NCBI GenBank assembly: GCA_036675565.1
Contig: JAKFER010000319.1
Span: forward strand, 1-64,000
Source of the DNA: JACCYQ01 sp036675565
Lineage (GTDB): Bacteria; Bacteroidota; Bacteroidia; Chitinophagales; Chitinophagaceae
Length of the DNA stretch: 64,000 nucleotides
Direction of reading: 5' to 3'
Shown: piece after piece, positions 17,537-27,324 of the stretch
Numbering within the stretch: position 1 is the stretch's first letter
Layout: each line of letters begins with the position of its first letter
The notes under the pieces: model-generated
What the model saw: the letters and a program-made list of their open reading frames with translations, nothing else
The model's database searches: none
What the model was told of the DNA's origin: nothing
Position numbers and translations under genes: made by a program

Positions 17537-20500
17537 ATGAATGTGCTATTTAAAAAGAAAATCCAAAATTTCCCGCTGCTGCAAAACCGGTCGGGACAAA
17601 AAATGTTTGCTTTTACTTTCCAGGTATTGATTCTGCTCCTTTTTTCTTTAACAGTTCTAGCTCAAAACACAATTCGTGTTAAAGGGCGTATTACGGATGA
17701 AAGCGGCCAGGGAGTATCACGGGCATCTGTAACTGTAAAAGGATCTACTACAGGAGCTACAGCAGATGAAAGTGGTAATTATGAAATCACCGCACCATCT
17801 AATGCAACATTGGTTGTTTCTGCCATCAATTTCGCAGAAATGGAAGTAAATGTAAATGACAGAACAACGGTGGATGTATCACTTGTTTCGCTTGAAAGAA
17901 TTGAAAGTGAAGTGATCGTTGTTGGTTACGGTACGCAACGCAAAGAAGCTATTACGGGTTCGGTTGCATCAATTAATGGGGAAAAGATTCGTGAAGTTCC
18001 ATCTCCCAATATTTCACAAGCTTTGCAGGGTCGCCTTGCAGGTGTAGAAATGTCTCAAACCTCAACCCGGCCCGGAGCTACTATGCAAATCCGTATCAGA
18101 GGTATACGGTCGTTGAGTGCAGATAATAATCCGTTAGTAGTCCTGGACGGTATACCTTTCATGGGATCTTTAGCCGACATTAATCCCAACGATGTTAAAA
18201 GCATAGATGTTTTGAAAGATGCTTCGGCAACAGCTATCTACGGATCCCGCGGTGCTAACGGTGTTATCCTTATTACAACTGATAAAGGAACAAGAAATAG
18301 TAAGCCCCGGATTAATTATAACGGGTATCATGGCTTGCAGGAAATTTTTGCAAAGTTCCCCATGATGGACGGGCCCAAATTTGCTGCACTTCGTGCTGCA
18401 GCCGGTCAATACACCAATGGGCAGGATGAATCGGACGATATTAATACAGACTGGCAGGATTTATTTTTTAAAACCGGATTAGTTACAGATCATAACATCA
18501 GCCTGTCTGGTGGAACAGAAACCGGCAGTTACAATTTTGGAGGTGGTTATTATCTTAACCAGGGTGTAATTCCCACACAACAATACAAACGCTATTCACT
18601 GCGTGGTTCACTGGATCAGCAAGTAGGTAAATTATTTAAAGTAGGTTTCACTACCTATAACAACTTTAATCAAAGCGATGGGAACCAGGTGGGTTTATAT
18701 AACACTTTAAGTATGTCGCCAATTTCCACCCCGTTTAACCCAGATGGCTCCATGAAAAGAACGATCAGAATGATTTTGGATGAACAGTTTGTCTATACAA
18801 ATGATATAGTGGAAAATTTGACGGATAACTCACAATGGATAAACGAGACACGTGGTTTTGCATCTTACAATGCTATTTATGCAGAAGTGAAAGCACCATT
18901 TATTGATGGATTAAAATACAGGGTTAACCTGGGCCTGGATTACATACAGTCTAATACAGGTGCCTATACGGGACAAGGAGTTGGCGCTCCTAATCCAGCA
19001 ACAGTTTCTTCTGCTTCTGTTGATAACAGGTATACATATCACTGGACTCTTGAAAATATACTTAGCTATGACCGGACTATTGCCGGATTACATACGATAA
19101 ATGCAGTGGCTTTATATTCTGCCGAACAAAATAAATATAACCGGTCTAATATGGCAGCAATCGATATCCCTGCTGATGCGTTTCAATTTTATAACCTTGG
19201 GCAAGCTGCAGGACAATTAACCATAGACCCTGCCAACCAGGATTACCAGTTATGGGGCCTCAATTCTGTTATGGGACGTATTACGTATGCTTATGATAAT
19301 CGCTATATGATATCAGCAACTTTGCGTTCCGATGGTTCATCAAGGTTAGCGGAAGGTAAAAAATGGCATACATATCCTGCAGTATCGGTTGGATGGAATA
19401 TCGCGAATGAATCATTTATGCAAGGCATAAATGCAATAAACAGTTTGAAACTGCGTGCTGGTTATGGTGAAACCTCTAACCAGGCTATCAACCCATATGC
19501 AACACTTGGCCTTTTAAGTACCAGGCCATATAATTTTGGCAGCACCAATTACTCCACTGGATTTTATGTATCCCAATTGCCAAATCCTGATTTAGGATGG
19601 GAATTCTCCAAGACACTGAATTTGGGACTTGACTTCGCAGTACTTAACAATCGTTTATCTGGTACAGTGGAATATTATGTTACCAAGACCGAGGATATTC
19701 TACTCGGTTTGGGTCTGCCTCCCACTTCAGGTGTAAGCGGCTATACTGCAAACATTGGGTCAACTGAAAATAAGGGATTTGAATTCAGCTTGAATGGTAC
19801 CATTCTCGACGATGTAAATGGTTGGTCTTGGGATGCAGGAGTTAATTTCTTTACGAACAATAATAAACTGGTATCCTTAGCCTCCGGGCAAACAAGGGAT
19901 GAAGCAAACTGGTGGTTTGTTGGGAATAACATTAACGCCATATACGACTATGAAAGAGTCGGATTATGGCAGGATAAAGATTTGCACCGGGATATTTTAG
20001 AGCCAGGTGGAAATGTGGGTATGATAAAAGTTAGATACACCGGCGATTACAATCCTGACGGTACACCGGTCAGGGCCATTGGTCCTGCTGACAGGCAAGT
20101 ATTGAATGTGGATCCTGATTTCCAGGGAGGTTTCAATACCCGTGTTGGTTATAAAGGATTTGATTTGGGCATAGTAGGTTTTTTTAGAAATGGTGGTATT
20201 CTCTTCAGTACACTTCATGGATCTAACGGTTATCTTAATTTGTTGAGTGGTCGCAGAAATAATATAGATGTTGACTACTGGACGCCAGATAATATCGATG
20301 CGAAATATCCTAAACCAGGTGGTATAATCAGCAACGATAATCCAAAATATGCAAGCACCCTTAGTTACTTCGATGGCTCCTTTTTGAAAGTCCGCACTAT
20401 CACATTAGGTTACGATTTCAACAAAAGTTTAATTACAAATTCTGATGTTAAAATGCGCATGTACTTTACCGTTCAAAACCCATTTGTCCTGTTTTCGCCA

Positions 20501-20656
20501 TTCCATAAGGAATCAGGTATGGATCCTGAAACCAATTCGTTTGGAAATGAAAATGCAGCGGTTAATCTCAATCAAAACCTGAGACGTATACTCACCGTAG
20601 GGTTCAATACCCCTGCAACCCGTAACTATATTGTTGGCGTTAATTTGACATTCTAA
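17537..20656 (+). CDS. susC: SusC-like TonB-dependent outer-membrane transporter
   Basis: Outer-membrane importer for xylan oligosaccharides, working with the SusD protein encoded 12 bases downstream and energised by TonB. The 1039-residue protein has a signal peptide ending near VLAQ (residue 43), a carboxypeptidase-regulatory-like beta-sandwich at about 45-125 (VKGRITDESGQGV), then the SusC-type plug (VIVVGYGTQRKEAITGSV, SLSADNNPLVVLDGIP, LKDASATAIYGSRGANGV) and a long barrel ending in a terminal aromatic segment (NYIVGVNLTF), as needed for outer-membrane assembly. Length is standard. The ATG at 17537 is followed by a long positively charged stretch before the hydrophobic core; a shorter start at the Met of QKMFAF is possible. 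Substrate is inferred from the neighbouring xylanases and alpha-glucuronidases. Confidence 0.96.
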   Translation: MNVLFKKKIQNFPLLQNRSGQKMFAFTFQVLILLLFSLTVLAQNTIRVKGRITDESGQGVSRASVTVKGSTTGATADESGNYEITAPSNATLVVSAINFAEMEVNVNDRTTVDVSLVSLERIESEVIVVGYGTQRKEAITGSVASINGEKIREVPSPNISQALQGRLAGVEMSQTSTRPGATMQIRIRGIRSLSADNNPLVVLDGIPFMGSLADINPNDVKSIDVLKDASATAIYGSRGANGVILITTDKGTRNSKPRINYNGYHGLQEIFAKFPMMDGPKFAALRAAAGQYTNGQDESDDINTDWQDLFFKTGLVTDHNISLSGGTETGSYNFGGGYYLNQGVIPTQQYKRYSLRGSLDQQVGKLFKVGFTTYNNFNQSDGNQVGLYNTLSMSPISTPFNPDGSMKRTIRMILDEQFVYTNDIVENLTDNSQWINETRGFASYNAIYAEVKAPFIDGLKYRVNLGLDYIQSNTGAYTGQGVGAPNPATVSSASVDNRYTYHWTLENILSYDRTIAGLHTINAVALYSAEQNKYNRSNMAAIDIPADAFQFYNLGQAAGQLTIDPANQDYQLWGLNSVMGRITYAYDNRYMISATLRSDGSSRLAEGKKWHTYPAVSVGWNIANESFMQGINAINSLKLRAGYGETSNQAINPYATLGLLSTRPYNFGSTNYSTGFYVSQLPNPDLGWEFSKTLNLGLDFAVLNNRLSGTVEYYVTKTEDILLGLGLPPTSGVSGYTANIGSTENKGFEFSLNGTILDDVNGWSWDAGVNFFTNNNKLVSLASGQTRDEANWWFVGNNINAIYDYERVGLWQDKDLHRDILEPGGNVGMIKVRYTGDYNPDGTPVRAIGPADRQVLNVDPDFQGGFNTRVGYKGFDLGIVGFFRNGGILFSTLHGSNGYLNLLSGRRNNIDVDYWTPDNIDAKYPKPGGIISNDNPKYASTLSYFDGSFLKVRTITLGYDFNKSLITNSDVKMRMYFTVQNPFVLFSPFHKESGMDPETNSFGNENAAVNLNQNLRRILTVGFNTPATRNYIVGVNLTF

Positions 20657-20668
20657 AAAATTAAGAAT

Positions 20669-22648
20669 ATGAAACATAAGCATATGAAATCATTTTTAAT
20701 AATAGCAGTTTCATCGCTGTTATTTGCAGGGTGTAAAAAAATATTGGAAGAAGAACCGCGCAGTATTTATGAACCCGGATTCTTTAAAACAGAGAAAGGA
20801 GTTCTGGGCGGTATTACATCCCAGTATGCCCATCTTCGCTTTATTTATGGGCAACCTTATTTTTACAATACCCTGGAAACCGGAACGGATGAATATACCT
20901 ATGCGCAAAGTGCTGACGCAAACTTTAAGGATGCCGATTTGAGTGGCGTAGGAAATCTAACGTCAACGAGCAGCCGTTCTGATGTTTTATGGGGAGCCGC
21001 TTTTTCTAATATCAATACAGCCAGCGGTATCATTGAAAACGCGGAAGCAGTTGGTACCATACCTGCATCCCTGATTGCGGAAGCCAGGTTTTTCCGGGCT
21101 TTCGATTATTTCCTGTTAGTGCAAACTTTTGGTGGTGTGCCTTTGGATCTCGGAGCAGGAGAATTGAAATTCAATACAAATCCTTCCAGGTCATCTGTGC
21201 GAAACACGGTTCCTGAAGTTTATACCAAAGCCATATTCCCGGATTTAATAATGGCGATCAATGATTTACCAGCAACCGGCAGGGTAACCGGTGGTGTTAC
21301 TAAAACCGCAGCACGTCTTTACCTTGCAAAAGCATATTTAACTTACGCCTGGTGGCTGCAAAACCCAAACAATATTCCAACTTATCCGGAGACTTCAAGA
21401 ACCGATCCCGATGGCCAGAATGCTGCATATTATTTTCAAAAAGCTTATGACATAGCTACTGAAGCGATAGCAGATCCCGGTCCTTTTGGTTTAATGGATA
21501 CTTTTTATGACTTGCATTTAGGTGGTAATGATCGTAATAAAGAAATGGTGCTTTATGCCGACCACACACAGGAAAGCGAATTTTATAATGGAGCCTGTTT
21601 GAATTGCTTTGATAGTGAAGCTGGCAACGGTAGAAACTCTGCTGTTTGGATGGTAAACTGGAACTATACGGTTATCAGAAGCGCTCCAAACTCCGACGGT
21701 ACCGGTTCTGCTGTCAGTTCTGTTCAGCGTGAAGCGGTTCAACCATTAGGTCGTCCATATATTCGTATGGCTCCAATAATCGGTGTCTTTACCAATACGT
21801 TTGCTGATAAAACACTTGATTCCCGTTATGATGGAACTTTTACCACTGTTTACAGGGGCAATTGGAACAAAGCAGGAGTAGCAAATGCAACGCTTTACAA
21901 TGCTAATGACTTGCCGATTACGCCTGGACAACCTGTGCTTACATTCCTGGAAGATGAATCTCAGGCTGCTAGTATTGTATATCCATCCGGAGCAAATTTT
22001 CCGGGTAAATCTTCAAATAATGTAGGAGCCGGTGTTTTGCCAGGAAGAGCAGATTTTGTGATCTCACCACGCGGTATTAGCAGGATCGTATTCCCGGGAC
22101 TGTGGAAGATGGGAGTTTATCGTACCGATAATGGCAGTGGGCTGGGACAACCGAATGCTACATCTACCCGACCATTCAAAATCGCCAAATTCTCTGAGCT
22201 ATATTTCATTGCTGCCGAAGCAGCCGTGAAGGGAGCAACTACTCAAGCTGGTAAGTCTGCCGTAGATTTAATTAATGTGATACGTGCAAGAGCTGGCAAG
22301 TGGAAATTTTCCAATAAAGCCAATGCAACTTTTATAGCTGACAATAGTACGGCCATGATAGCAGCTACACCTGCAACTATCGATATTAATTATATTTTAG
22401 CCGAGCGTTCCCGTGAATATTTTGGTGAAGGTCATCGCTGGTTTGACTTAGTCCGTACACAAAAATGGAATGAACTTGCAGGCACCTATGAAATTGGCGG
22501 AGCAACTTATGGTAGTCATACACCGCAAACGGTTACCCGGACTATTCAACCCCATCATTATTTAAGGCCAATACCACAAGGTCAGATTGATGGAATGGAA
22601 TCAACCCCGGATGAAAAAGCGGCTTACCAAAACCCAGGTTACCAATAA
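20669..22648 (+). CDS. susD: SusD/RagB-like surface glycan-binding lipoprotein
   Basis: Cell-surface lipoprotein that caps the SusC barrel and captures oligosaccharides. It has 659 residues with lipobox LFAGC (Cys22) and the SusD N-terminus EEEPRSIYEPGFF. The helical core includes EARFFRAFDYFLLVQTFGGVPL, a tetratricopeptide-like repeat segment and the typical end YILAERSREYFGEGHRWFDLVRT followed by RPIPQGQID. At about 660 residues it is longer than many SusD proteins because of an extended middle part (roughly 270-450). The ATG at 20669 gives MKHKHMKSFL; a start at 20684 would also leave a good lipoprotein signal. It follows susC by 12 bases and is followed by a strong terminator, so susCD form a two-gene transcript. 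Confidence 0.96.
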   Translation: MKHKHMKSFLIIAVSSLLFAGCKKILEEEPRSIYEPGFFKTEKGVLGGITSQYAHLRFIYGQPYFYNTLETGTDEYTYAQSADANFKDADLSGVGNLTSTSSRSDVLWGAAFSNINTASGIIENAEAVGTIPASLIAEARFFRAFDYFLLVQTFGGVPLDLGAGELKFNTNPSRSSVRNTVPEVYTKAIFPDLIMAINDLPATGRVTGGVTKTAARLYLAKAYLTYAWWLQNPNNIPTYPETSRTDPDGQNAAYYFQKAYDIATEAIADPGPFGLMDTFYDLHLGGNDRNKEMVLYADHTQESEFYNGACLNCFDSEAGNGRNSAVWMVNWNYTVIRSAPNSDGTGSAVSSVQREAVQPLGRPYIRMAPIIGVFTNTFADKTLDSRYDGTFTTVYRGNWNKAGVANATLYNANDLPITPGQPVLTFLEDESQAASIVYPSGANFPGKSSNNVGAGVLPGRADFVISPRGISRIVFPGLWKMGVYRTDNGSGLGQPNATSTRPFKIAKFSELYFIAAEAAVKGATTQAGKSAVDLINVIRARAGKWKFSNKANATFIADNSTAMIAATPATIDINYILAERSREYFGEGHRWFDLVRTQKWNELAGTYEIGGATYGSHTPQTVTRTIQPHHYLRPIPQGQIDGMESTPDEKAAYQNPGYQ

Positions 22649-22678
22649 AATTAAATATGCCAATCATTTAATAATATA

Positions 22679-22714
22679 AACCGGGAACATGGTTCATCAG
22701 TTCCCGGTTTTTAA
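22679..22714 (+). terminator. Intrinsic terminator after susD
   Basis: Perfect 10-base arms AACCGGGAAC and GTTCCCGGTT around an 11-base loop, followed by TTT. It begins 31 bases after the susD stop. It separates susCD from the xylB operon, although read-through to xylB may still occur. Confidence 0.88.
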
Positions 22715-22785
22715 TATTTCAAATGAAGCAGAAGTATAATATTCTTCATAAGTTATAGATTGCGAAAAAGTTAAAACCACCTGGG

Positions 22786-24267
22786 ATGTTATTATTAGGA
22801 ATAGATTTAGGAACTTCTTCTGTAAAAGTATCTGTTGTAAATGCTGATACGCAACAACTGGTTGCGTCTGCTCAATATCCAGAAACAGAGTCAGGCATCA
22901 CTTCATTACATCCAGGTTGGGCTGAACAAAATCCTGATACCTGGTGGGAACATGTACAACTGGTCATTTTAAAATTACACGCCCAACGTAAATATGACCC
23001 GAAAGATATTGGTGCCATTGGTATTGCATACCAGATGCATGGATTGGTGTGTATCGATAAAGATCAGCAGGTACTGCGTGATAGCATAATCTGGTGTGAC
23101 AGCCGTGCGGTGGATTTGGGGAACCAGGCTTTTGAAAAAATCGGCCAGGAAAAATGCTTGCTGCATTTATTAAATTCTCCCGGAAATTTTACCGCAAGCA
23201 AACTGGCCTGGGTAAAACAAAATGAACCGGCGGTATACGAAAAAATCAACCAGGTAATGTTGCCCGGGGATTTTATAGCCATGAAACTGACCGGGGAAAC
23301 CTTTACCAGTATCGCTGCCCTCTCCGAAGGAGTGTTCTGGGATTTTAAACAAAATGAATTATCCAAAGATGTTTTTGATCATTATGATTTAGATCGTTCA
23401 TTCATTCCCGTTATAAAAAATGTTTTTACCGAACATGGAAATATCTTACCTGCTGTAGCATCCGCACTTTCTTTAAAAGCAGGCATCCCCGTTACCTATA
23501 AAGCTGGTGATCAACCCAATAATGCTTTATCATTAAATGTATTGAACCCGGGAGAAGTAGCTGCCACCGCAGGTACAAGCGGGGTAATTTATGCCGTCAG
23601 TGATCAGCTAACCTATGACCAGCAATCAAGGATCAACAGCTTCGCCCACGTAAATCACACCTATGATCAAAAGCGCTTAGGCGTGCTGTTAAATATTAAC
23701 GGAACAGGAATCCTGAATCGTTGGATAAAAGAAATTACCGGGAATAATATTTCTTATGATGAGATTAATAAAATCTCCGAAAAAATAAATCCCGGCAGCG
23801 AAGGACTTATTATTCTTCCATTTGGAAACGGGGCAGAAAGAATGCTGGGCAACAAAACCATTCATGCACATGTACATTACATAAACTTTAACGCACATCA
23901 CACAGCGCACTTGTACAGGGCGGCGCAGGAAGGAATTGCTTTCGCTTTCAGGTATGGATTGGATATTATGCGTTTGAATGGGATTCATCCAACAGTTATC
24001 CGAGCAGGAAAAGCCAACATGTTTTTAAGCAAAGTATTTACACAATCGTTTGTAAATGCAACACAAACCCCGGTTGAATTGTACAATAGTGATGGCAGTG
24101 TTGGAGCAGCTATTGGTGCAGGCATCGGGGCTTCTATATTTAAATCAGCATCTGAAGCATTTAAAACCTTTGTGCCCACACAAAAAATAGAACCAGCGCA
24201 AAAGGATTTATATGAAGAACTTTATAACAAATGGAAAACAACATTATTATTACAACTCAATAAATAA
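22786..24267 (+). CDS. xylB: Xylulokinase
   Basis: FGGY-family sugar kinase of 493 residues that phosphorylates D-xylulose to xylulose 5-phosphate with ATP in the cytoplasm. The N-terminal phosphate-binding loop GIDLGTSSVKVS, the IWCDSRAVD segment, AGDQPNNAL and the C-terminal GVGAAIGAGIG-like glycine stretch all fit xylulokinase. It is immediately followed by xylose isomerase (60-base gap), the standard xylAB partnership, which supports xylulose over other FGGY substrates. The gap before it (137 bases) holds the susD terminator and no clear promoter element that I could recognise. Confidence 0.95.
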   Translation: MLLLGIDLGTSSVKVSVVNADTQQLVASAQYPETESGITSLHPGWAEQNPDTWWEHVQLVILKLHAQRKYDPKDIGAIGIAYQMHGLVCIDKDQQVLRDSIIWCDSRAVDLGNQAFEKIGQEKCLLHLLNSPGNFTASKLAWVKQNEPAVYEKINQVMLPGDFIAMKLTGETFTSIAALSEGVFWDFKQNELSKDVFDHYDLDRSFIPVIKNVFTEHGNILPAVASALSLKAGIPVTYKAGDQPNNALSLNVLNPGEVAATAGTSGVIYAVSDQLTYDQQSRINSFAHVNHTYDQKRLGVLLNINGTGILNRWIKEITGNNISYDEINKISEKINPGSEGLIILPFGNGAERMLGNKTIHAHVHYINFNAHHTAHLYRAAQEGIAFAFRYGLDIMRLNGIHPTVIRAGKANMFLSKVFTQSFVNATQTPVELYNSDGSVGAAIGAGIGASIFKSASEAFKTFVPTQKIEPAQKDLYEELYNKWKTTLLLQLNK

Positions 24268-24327
24268 CATTCAGGTAGTTAACTTCAACACTTCCTTATT
24301 TTGAAATAATTAAAAAAAAATAAACAG

Positions 24328-25656
24328 ATGAAAATTGTAACAGGTGACAAAGAATATTTTAAAGGTATAGGCCAGATAAAATACGAAGGACCAGAAACCG
24401 ATAATCCTTTAGCCTTCCGTTGGTATGATGACAATAAAATGGTAAACGGAAGATCAATGAAAGAATGGTTACGTTTTGCATGTGCATACTGGCATAGCTT
24501 CTGCGGTAATGGCGCGGATCCTTTTGGAGAACCAACCCACCTTCATCCATGGAGCCAAAAAACCGATGCCATTGTACGTGCGAAAGACAAAGCAGATGCG
24601 GCTTTTGAATTCATCACAAAACTGGGACTACCCTATTATTGTTTTCATGATGTAGATGCAATTGATTTTGGTGATGATGTAAATGAAAATGAAAAACGTT
24701 TGCAAACCATCACTCAATACCTGAAACAGAAACAGGATATCAGTGGCGTGAAACTGCTTTGGGGAACGGCCAATTTATTCTCCCACAAAAGATATATGAA
24801 TGGCGCATCAACCAATCCTGATTTTCATGTGGTATCACATGCCGGTGCACAGGTGAAAGCAGCGCTTGATGCCACTATTGAATTAAAAGGAGAGAATTAT
24901 GTATTCTGGGGGGGCCGTGAGGGTTATATGAGTTTGTTGAATACCAACATGCAAAAAGAGAAAGAACATCTTGCCCGCTTCCTGCATATGGCAAAAGATT
25001 ATGCCAGGAAAAATGGTTTTAAAGGGCAGTTTTTTATTGAGCCAAAACCATGCGAACCATCCAAACACCAGTATGATTATGATTGTGAAACCGTGATCGG
25101 CTTTTTAAGGCAACATGATCTGCTGAATGATTTTAGTTTGAATGTGGAAGTAAACCATGCAACCCTTGCCGGTCATACATTTACACATGAACTCCAGGTT
25201 GCTGCTGATGCCGGATTATTGGGAAGCATGGATGCTAACCGCGGTGATTACCAGAACGGCTGGGACACTGACCAGTTTCCAAATAATATCAATGAACTGA
25301 CAGAAGCCATGCTCATCGTGCTGGAAGCTGGTGGTTTTAAAGGTGGAGGAATAAATTTTGACGCCAAGATTCGCAGAAATTCAACAGACCTGGAAGATTT
25401 AGTATATGCACATATTGGCGGCATGGACAGTTTTGCCCGTTCGCTGATAACAGCCGAAAAGATCCTGCAAAATTCAGATTATAAAAAACTGCGTGAAGAC
25501 AGGTATGCCTCTTTTAATGATGGAAAAGGAAAAGAATTTGAAGAAGGAAAACTTACGCTGGAAGATCTGAAAGCTTATGCTATCGACCATGGAGAACCGA
25601 AAGTAACCAGTGGCAAACAGGAGTACTTTGAAAATATAATAAACCGGTATATTTAA
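24328..25656 (+). CDS. xylA: Xylose isomerase
   Basis: Converts D-xylose to D-xylulose; cytoplasmic, metal dependent, 442 residues as in class II (E. coli-like) isomerases. Catalytic His107 and Asp110 sit in CFHDVDAIDF, the metal-binding Glu/Lys pair in FIEPKPCEPSKHQYDYD, and further metal ligands in NVEVNHATLAGHTF and SMDANRGD. The final region NFDAKIRRNS is also canonical. It lies between xylB and a sodium:sugar symporter, completing the route from imported xylose to the pentose phosphate pathway. The leader before it is A-rich. Confidence 0.98.
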   Translation: MKIVTGDKEYFKGIGQIKYEGPETDNPLAFRWYDDNKMVNGRSMKEWLRFACAYWHSFCGNGADPFGEPTHLHPWSQKTDAIVRAKDKADAAFEFITKLGLPYYCFHDVDAIDFGDDVNENEKRLQTITQYLKQKQDISGVKLLWGTANLFSHKRYMNGASTNPDFHVVSHAGAQVKAALDATIELKGENYVFWGGREGYMSLLNTNMQKEKEHLARFLHMAKDYARKNGFKGQFFIEPKPCEPSKHQYDYDCETVIGFLRQHDLLNDFSLNVEVNHATLAGHTFTHELQVAADAGLLGSMDANRGDYQNGWDTDQFPNNINELTEAMLIVLEAGGFKGGGINFDAKIRRNSTDLEDLVYAHIGGMDSFARSLITAEKILQNSDYKKLREDRYASFNDGKGKEFEEGKLTLEDLKAYAIDHGEPKVTSGKQEYFENIINRYI

Positions 25657-25696
25657 TATATATTAAACCAAAACAAACCCGCTTAAAATAGTACAT

Positions 25697-27313
25697 ATGA
25701 ATTCAACTTTAGAAACCCTCGATTGGATCGTACTGCTTGGTTATTTTGCCATCTTACTGGGTATCGCCTGGTGGGTGATCAGCCAAAAAAACAAAACTAC
25801 TGAAGATTATTTTCTGGCAGGTCGTAACGTGGGTTGGTTTGTAATAGGTGCATCTATTTTTGCTTCCAACATTGGCAGCGAACACGTGGTAGGTCTTGCG
25901 GGTACCGGTGCAGAGTCAGGCATGCCTATGGCGCATTATGAATTACATGCCTGGATCGTGTTGTTATTAGGCTGGTTCTTTCTTCCGTTTTATATGCGAA
26001 GCGGAGCATTTACGATGCCGGAATTTTTAGAGAAAAGATTTGATTCCCGTTCCCGATGGTTTTTATCTATTTTTTCTATTGCAGGATATGTATTGACAAA
26101 GGTTTCTGTAACGATATATGCTGGTGGAATTGTAGTTTCTCAATTAATGGGTATTGAATTTTTAACCGGTGCAATTATTACAGTTGTGATCACTGGTTTG
26201 TATACCATTTTGGGAGGAATGAAAGCCGTTGTTTATACCGAAGCTTTTCAAACGGTGATATTATTAGTGGGAGCTTCGGTCGTAACGATCATGGGACTGA
26301 ACGCTGTTGGTGGCTGGAGTGAATTGAAAGCAACTGCAGGAAGTACACACTTCAATATGTGGAGGCCGGCAAGCGATCCTGATTTTCCCTGGACGGGTTT
26401 ATTATTCGGTGGAACAATTGTCGGTATCTGGTATTGGTGTACGGATCAATACATTGTTCAACGTACATTGGCGGCTAACAATATTAAGATTGGAAGACGC
26501 GGTGCGATGTTCGGTGCATTTCTTAAACTGGCTCCCATTTTTCTATTCCTGATTCCCGGCATCATCGCATTTGCGTTAAAGAAAAAAGGTTTGATTACAT
26601 ACGAAAAAAGTGACCAGGTTTTCCCAACATTAGTAGCTTACCTTCTACCCACCGGTATGAAAGGCCTGGTTGTTGGAGGTTTGATGGCAGCACTCATGAG
26701 TTCATTGGCATCCGTTTTCAACTCCGCATCCACGTTGTTCACGGTCGATATTTTTAAAAAGTTATATCCCAATTCACCAGAAATAAAATTGGTAAGAATT
26801 GGTAAAATGGCTACAGGTTTAATTGTTGTTTTGGGAATGCTGTGGATCCCTATCATGGATAAGATTGGTGGCGGCGTATTGTATCAATACCTGCAAAATG
26901 TACAGGCTTATATTGCTCCACCGATTACCGCTGTTTTTGTATTAGGTATATTATGGAAAAGGATCAATGCACAAGGCGCCATTGCTACATTATTTTATGG
27001 TTTGATTTCAGCTACTTTGAGAATCATTTTAGAATTAATGAAAGATGACCTGAATGGCTTTCCGCATTGGTTTGCAACCCTGAACTTTTCTCATTTCGCC
27101 ATATTCAATTTCCTTGCCTGCGTATTGGTTTTAGTTGTTGTAAGCCTGTTAACACCAAAGCCTTCAGAAGAACAAATCAAAGGATTAACGCTTGGCACAT
27201 TATCACCGGAACAAAGAAAAGCAAACAGGGAAAGTTATTCTCTTGTTGACGTTATTATTTCATTGGTGTTGGTAGCCGTGGTGATCAGCATCCTGGTTTA
27301 TTTCAGGGGATAA
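25697..27313 (+). CDS. Sodium:solute symporter (SSS family), probable xylose/uronate importer
   Basis: Inner-membrane transporter of 538 residues with about 14 hydrophobic segments. The N-terminus has the SSS pattern TEDYFLAGRNVGWFVIGAS followed by SNIGSEHVVGLAG, similar to SGLT-type sodium:sugar symporters, and GLMAALMSSLASVFNSASTLF is the conserved segment near transmembrane helix 8. The function suggested by position between xylA and uxuA is uptake of xylose, xylobiose or glucuronate from the periplasm. The gap to uxuA is only 11 bases, so the two are co-transcribed. The specific substrate is inferred from context. Confidence 0.92.
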   Translation: MNSTLETLDWIVLLGYFAILLGIAWWVISQKNKTTEDYFLAGRNVGWFVIGASIFASNIGSEHVVGLAGTGAESGMPMAHYELHAWIVLLLGWFFLPFYMRSGAFTMPEFLEKRFDSRSRWFLSIFSIAGYVLTKVSVTIYAGGIVVSQLMGIEFLTGAIITVVITGLYTILGGMKAVVYTEAFQTVILLVGASVVTIMGLNAVGGWSELKATAGSTHFNMWRPASDPDFPWTGLLFGGTIVGIWYWCTDQYIVQRTLAANNIKIGRRGAMFGAFLKLAPIFLFLIPGIIAFALKKKGLITYEKSDQVFPTLVAYLLPTGMKGLVVGGLMAALMSSLASVFNSASTLFTVDIFKKLYPNSPEIKLVRIGKMATGLIVVLGMLWIPIMDKIGGGVLYQYLQNVQAYIAPPITAVFVLGILWKRINAQGAIATLFYGLISATLRIILELMKDDLNGFPHWFATLNFSHFAIFNFLACVLVLVVVSLLTPKPSEEQIKGLTLGTLSPEQRKANRESYSLVDVIISLVLVAVVISILVYFRG

Positions 27314-27324
27314 AAAGTTAGATT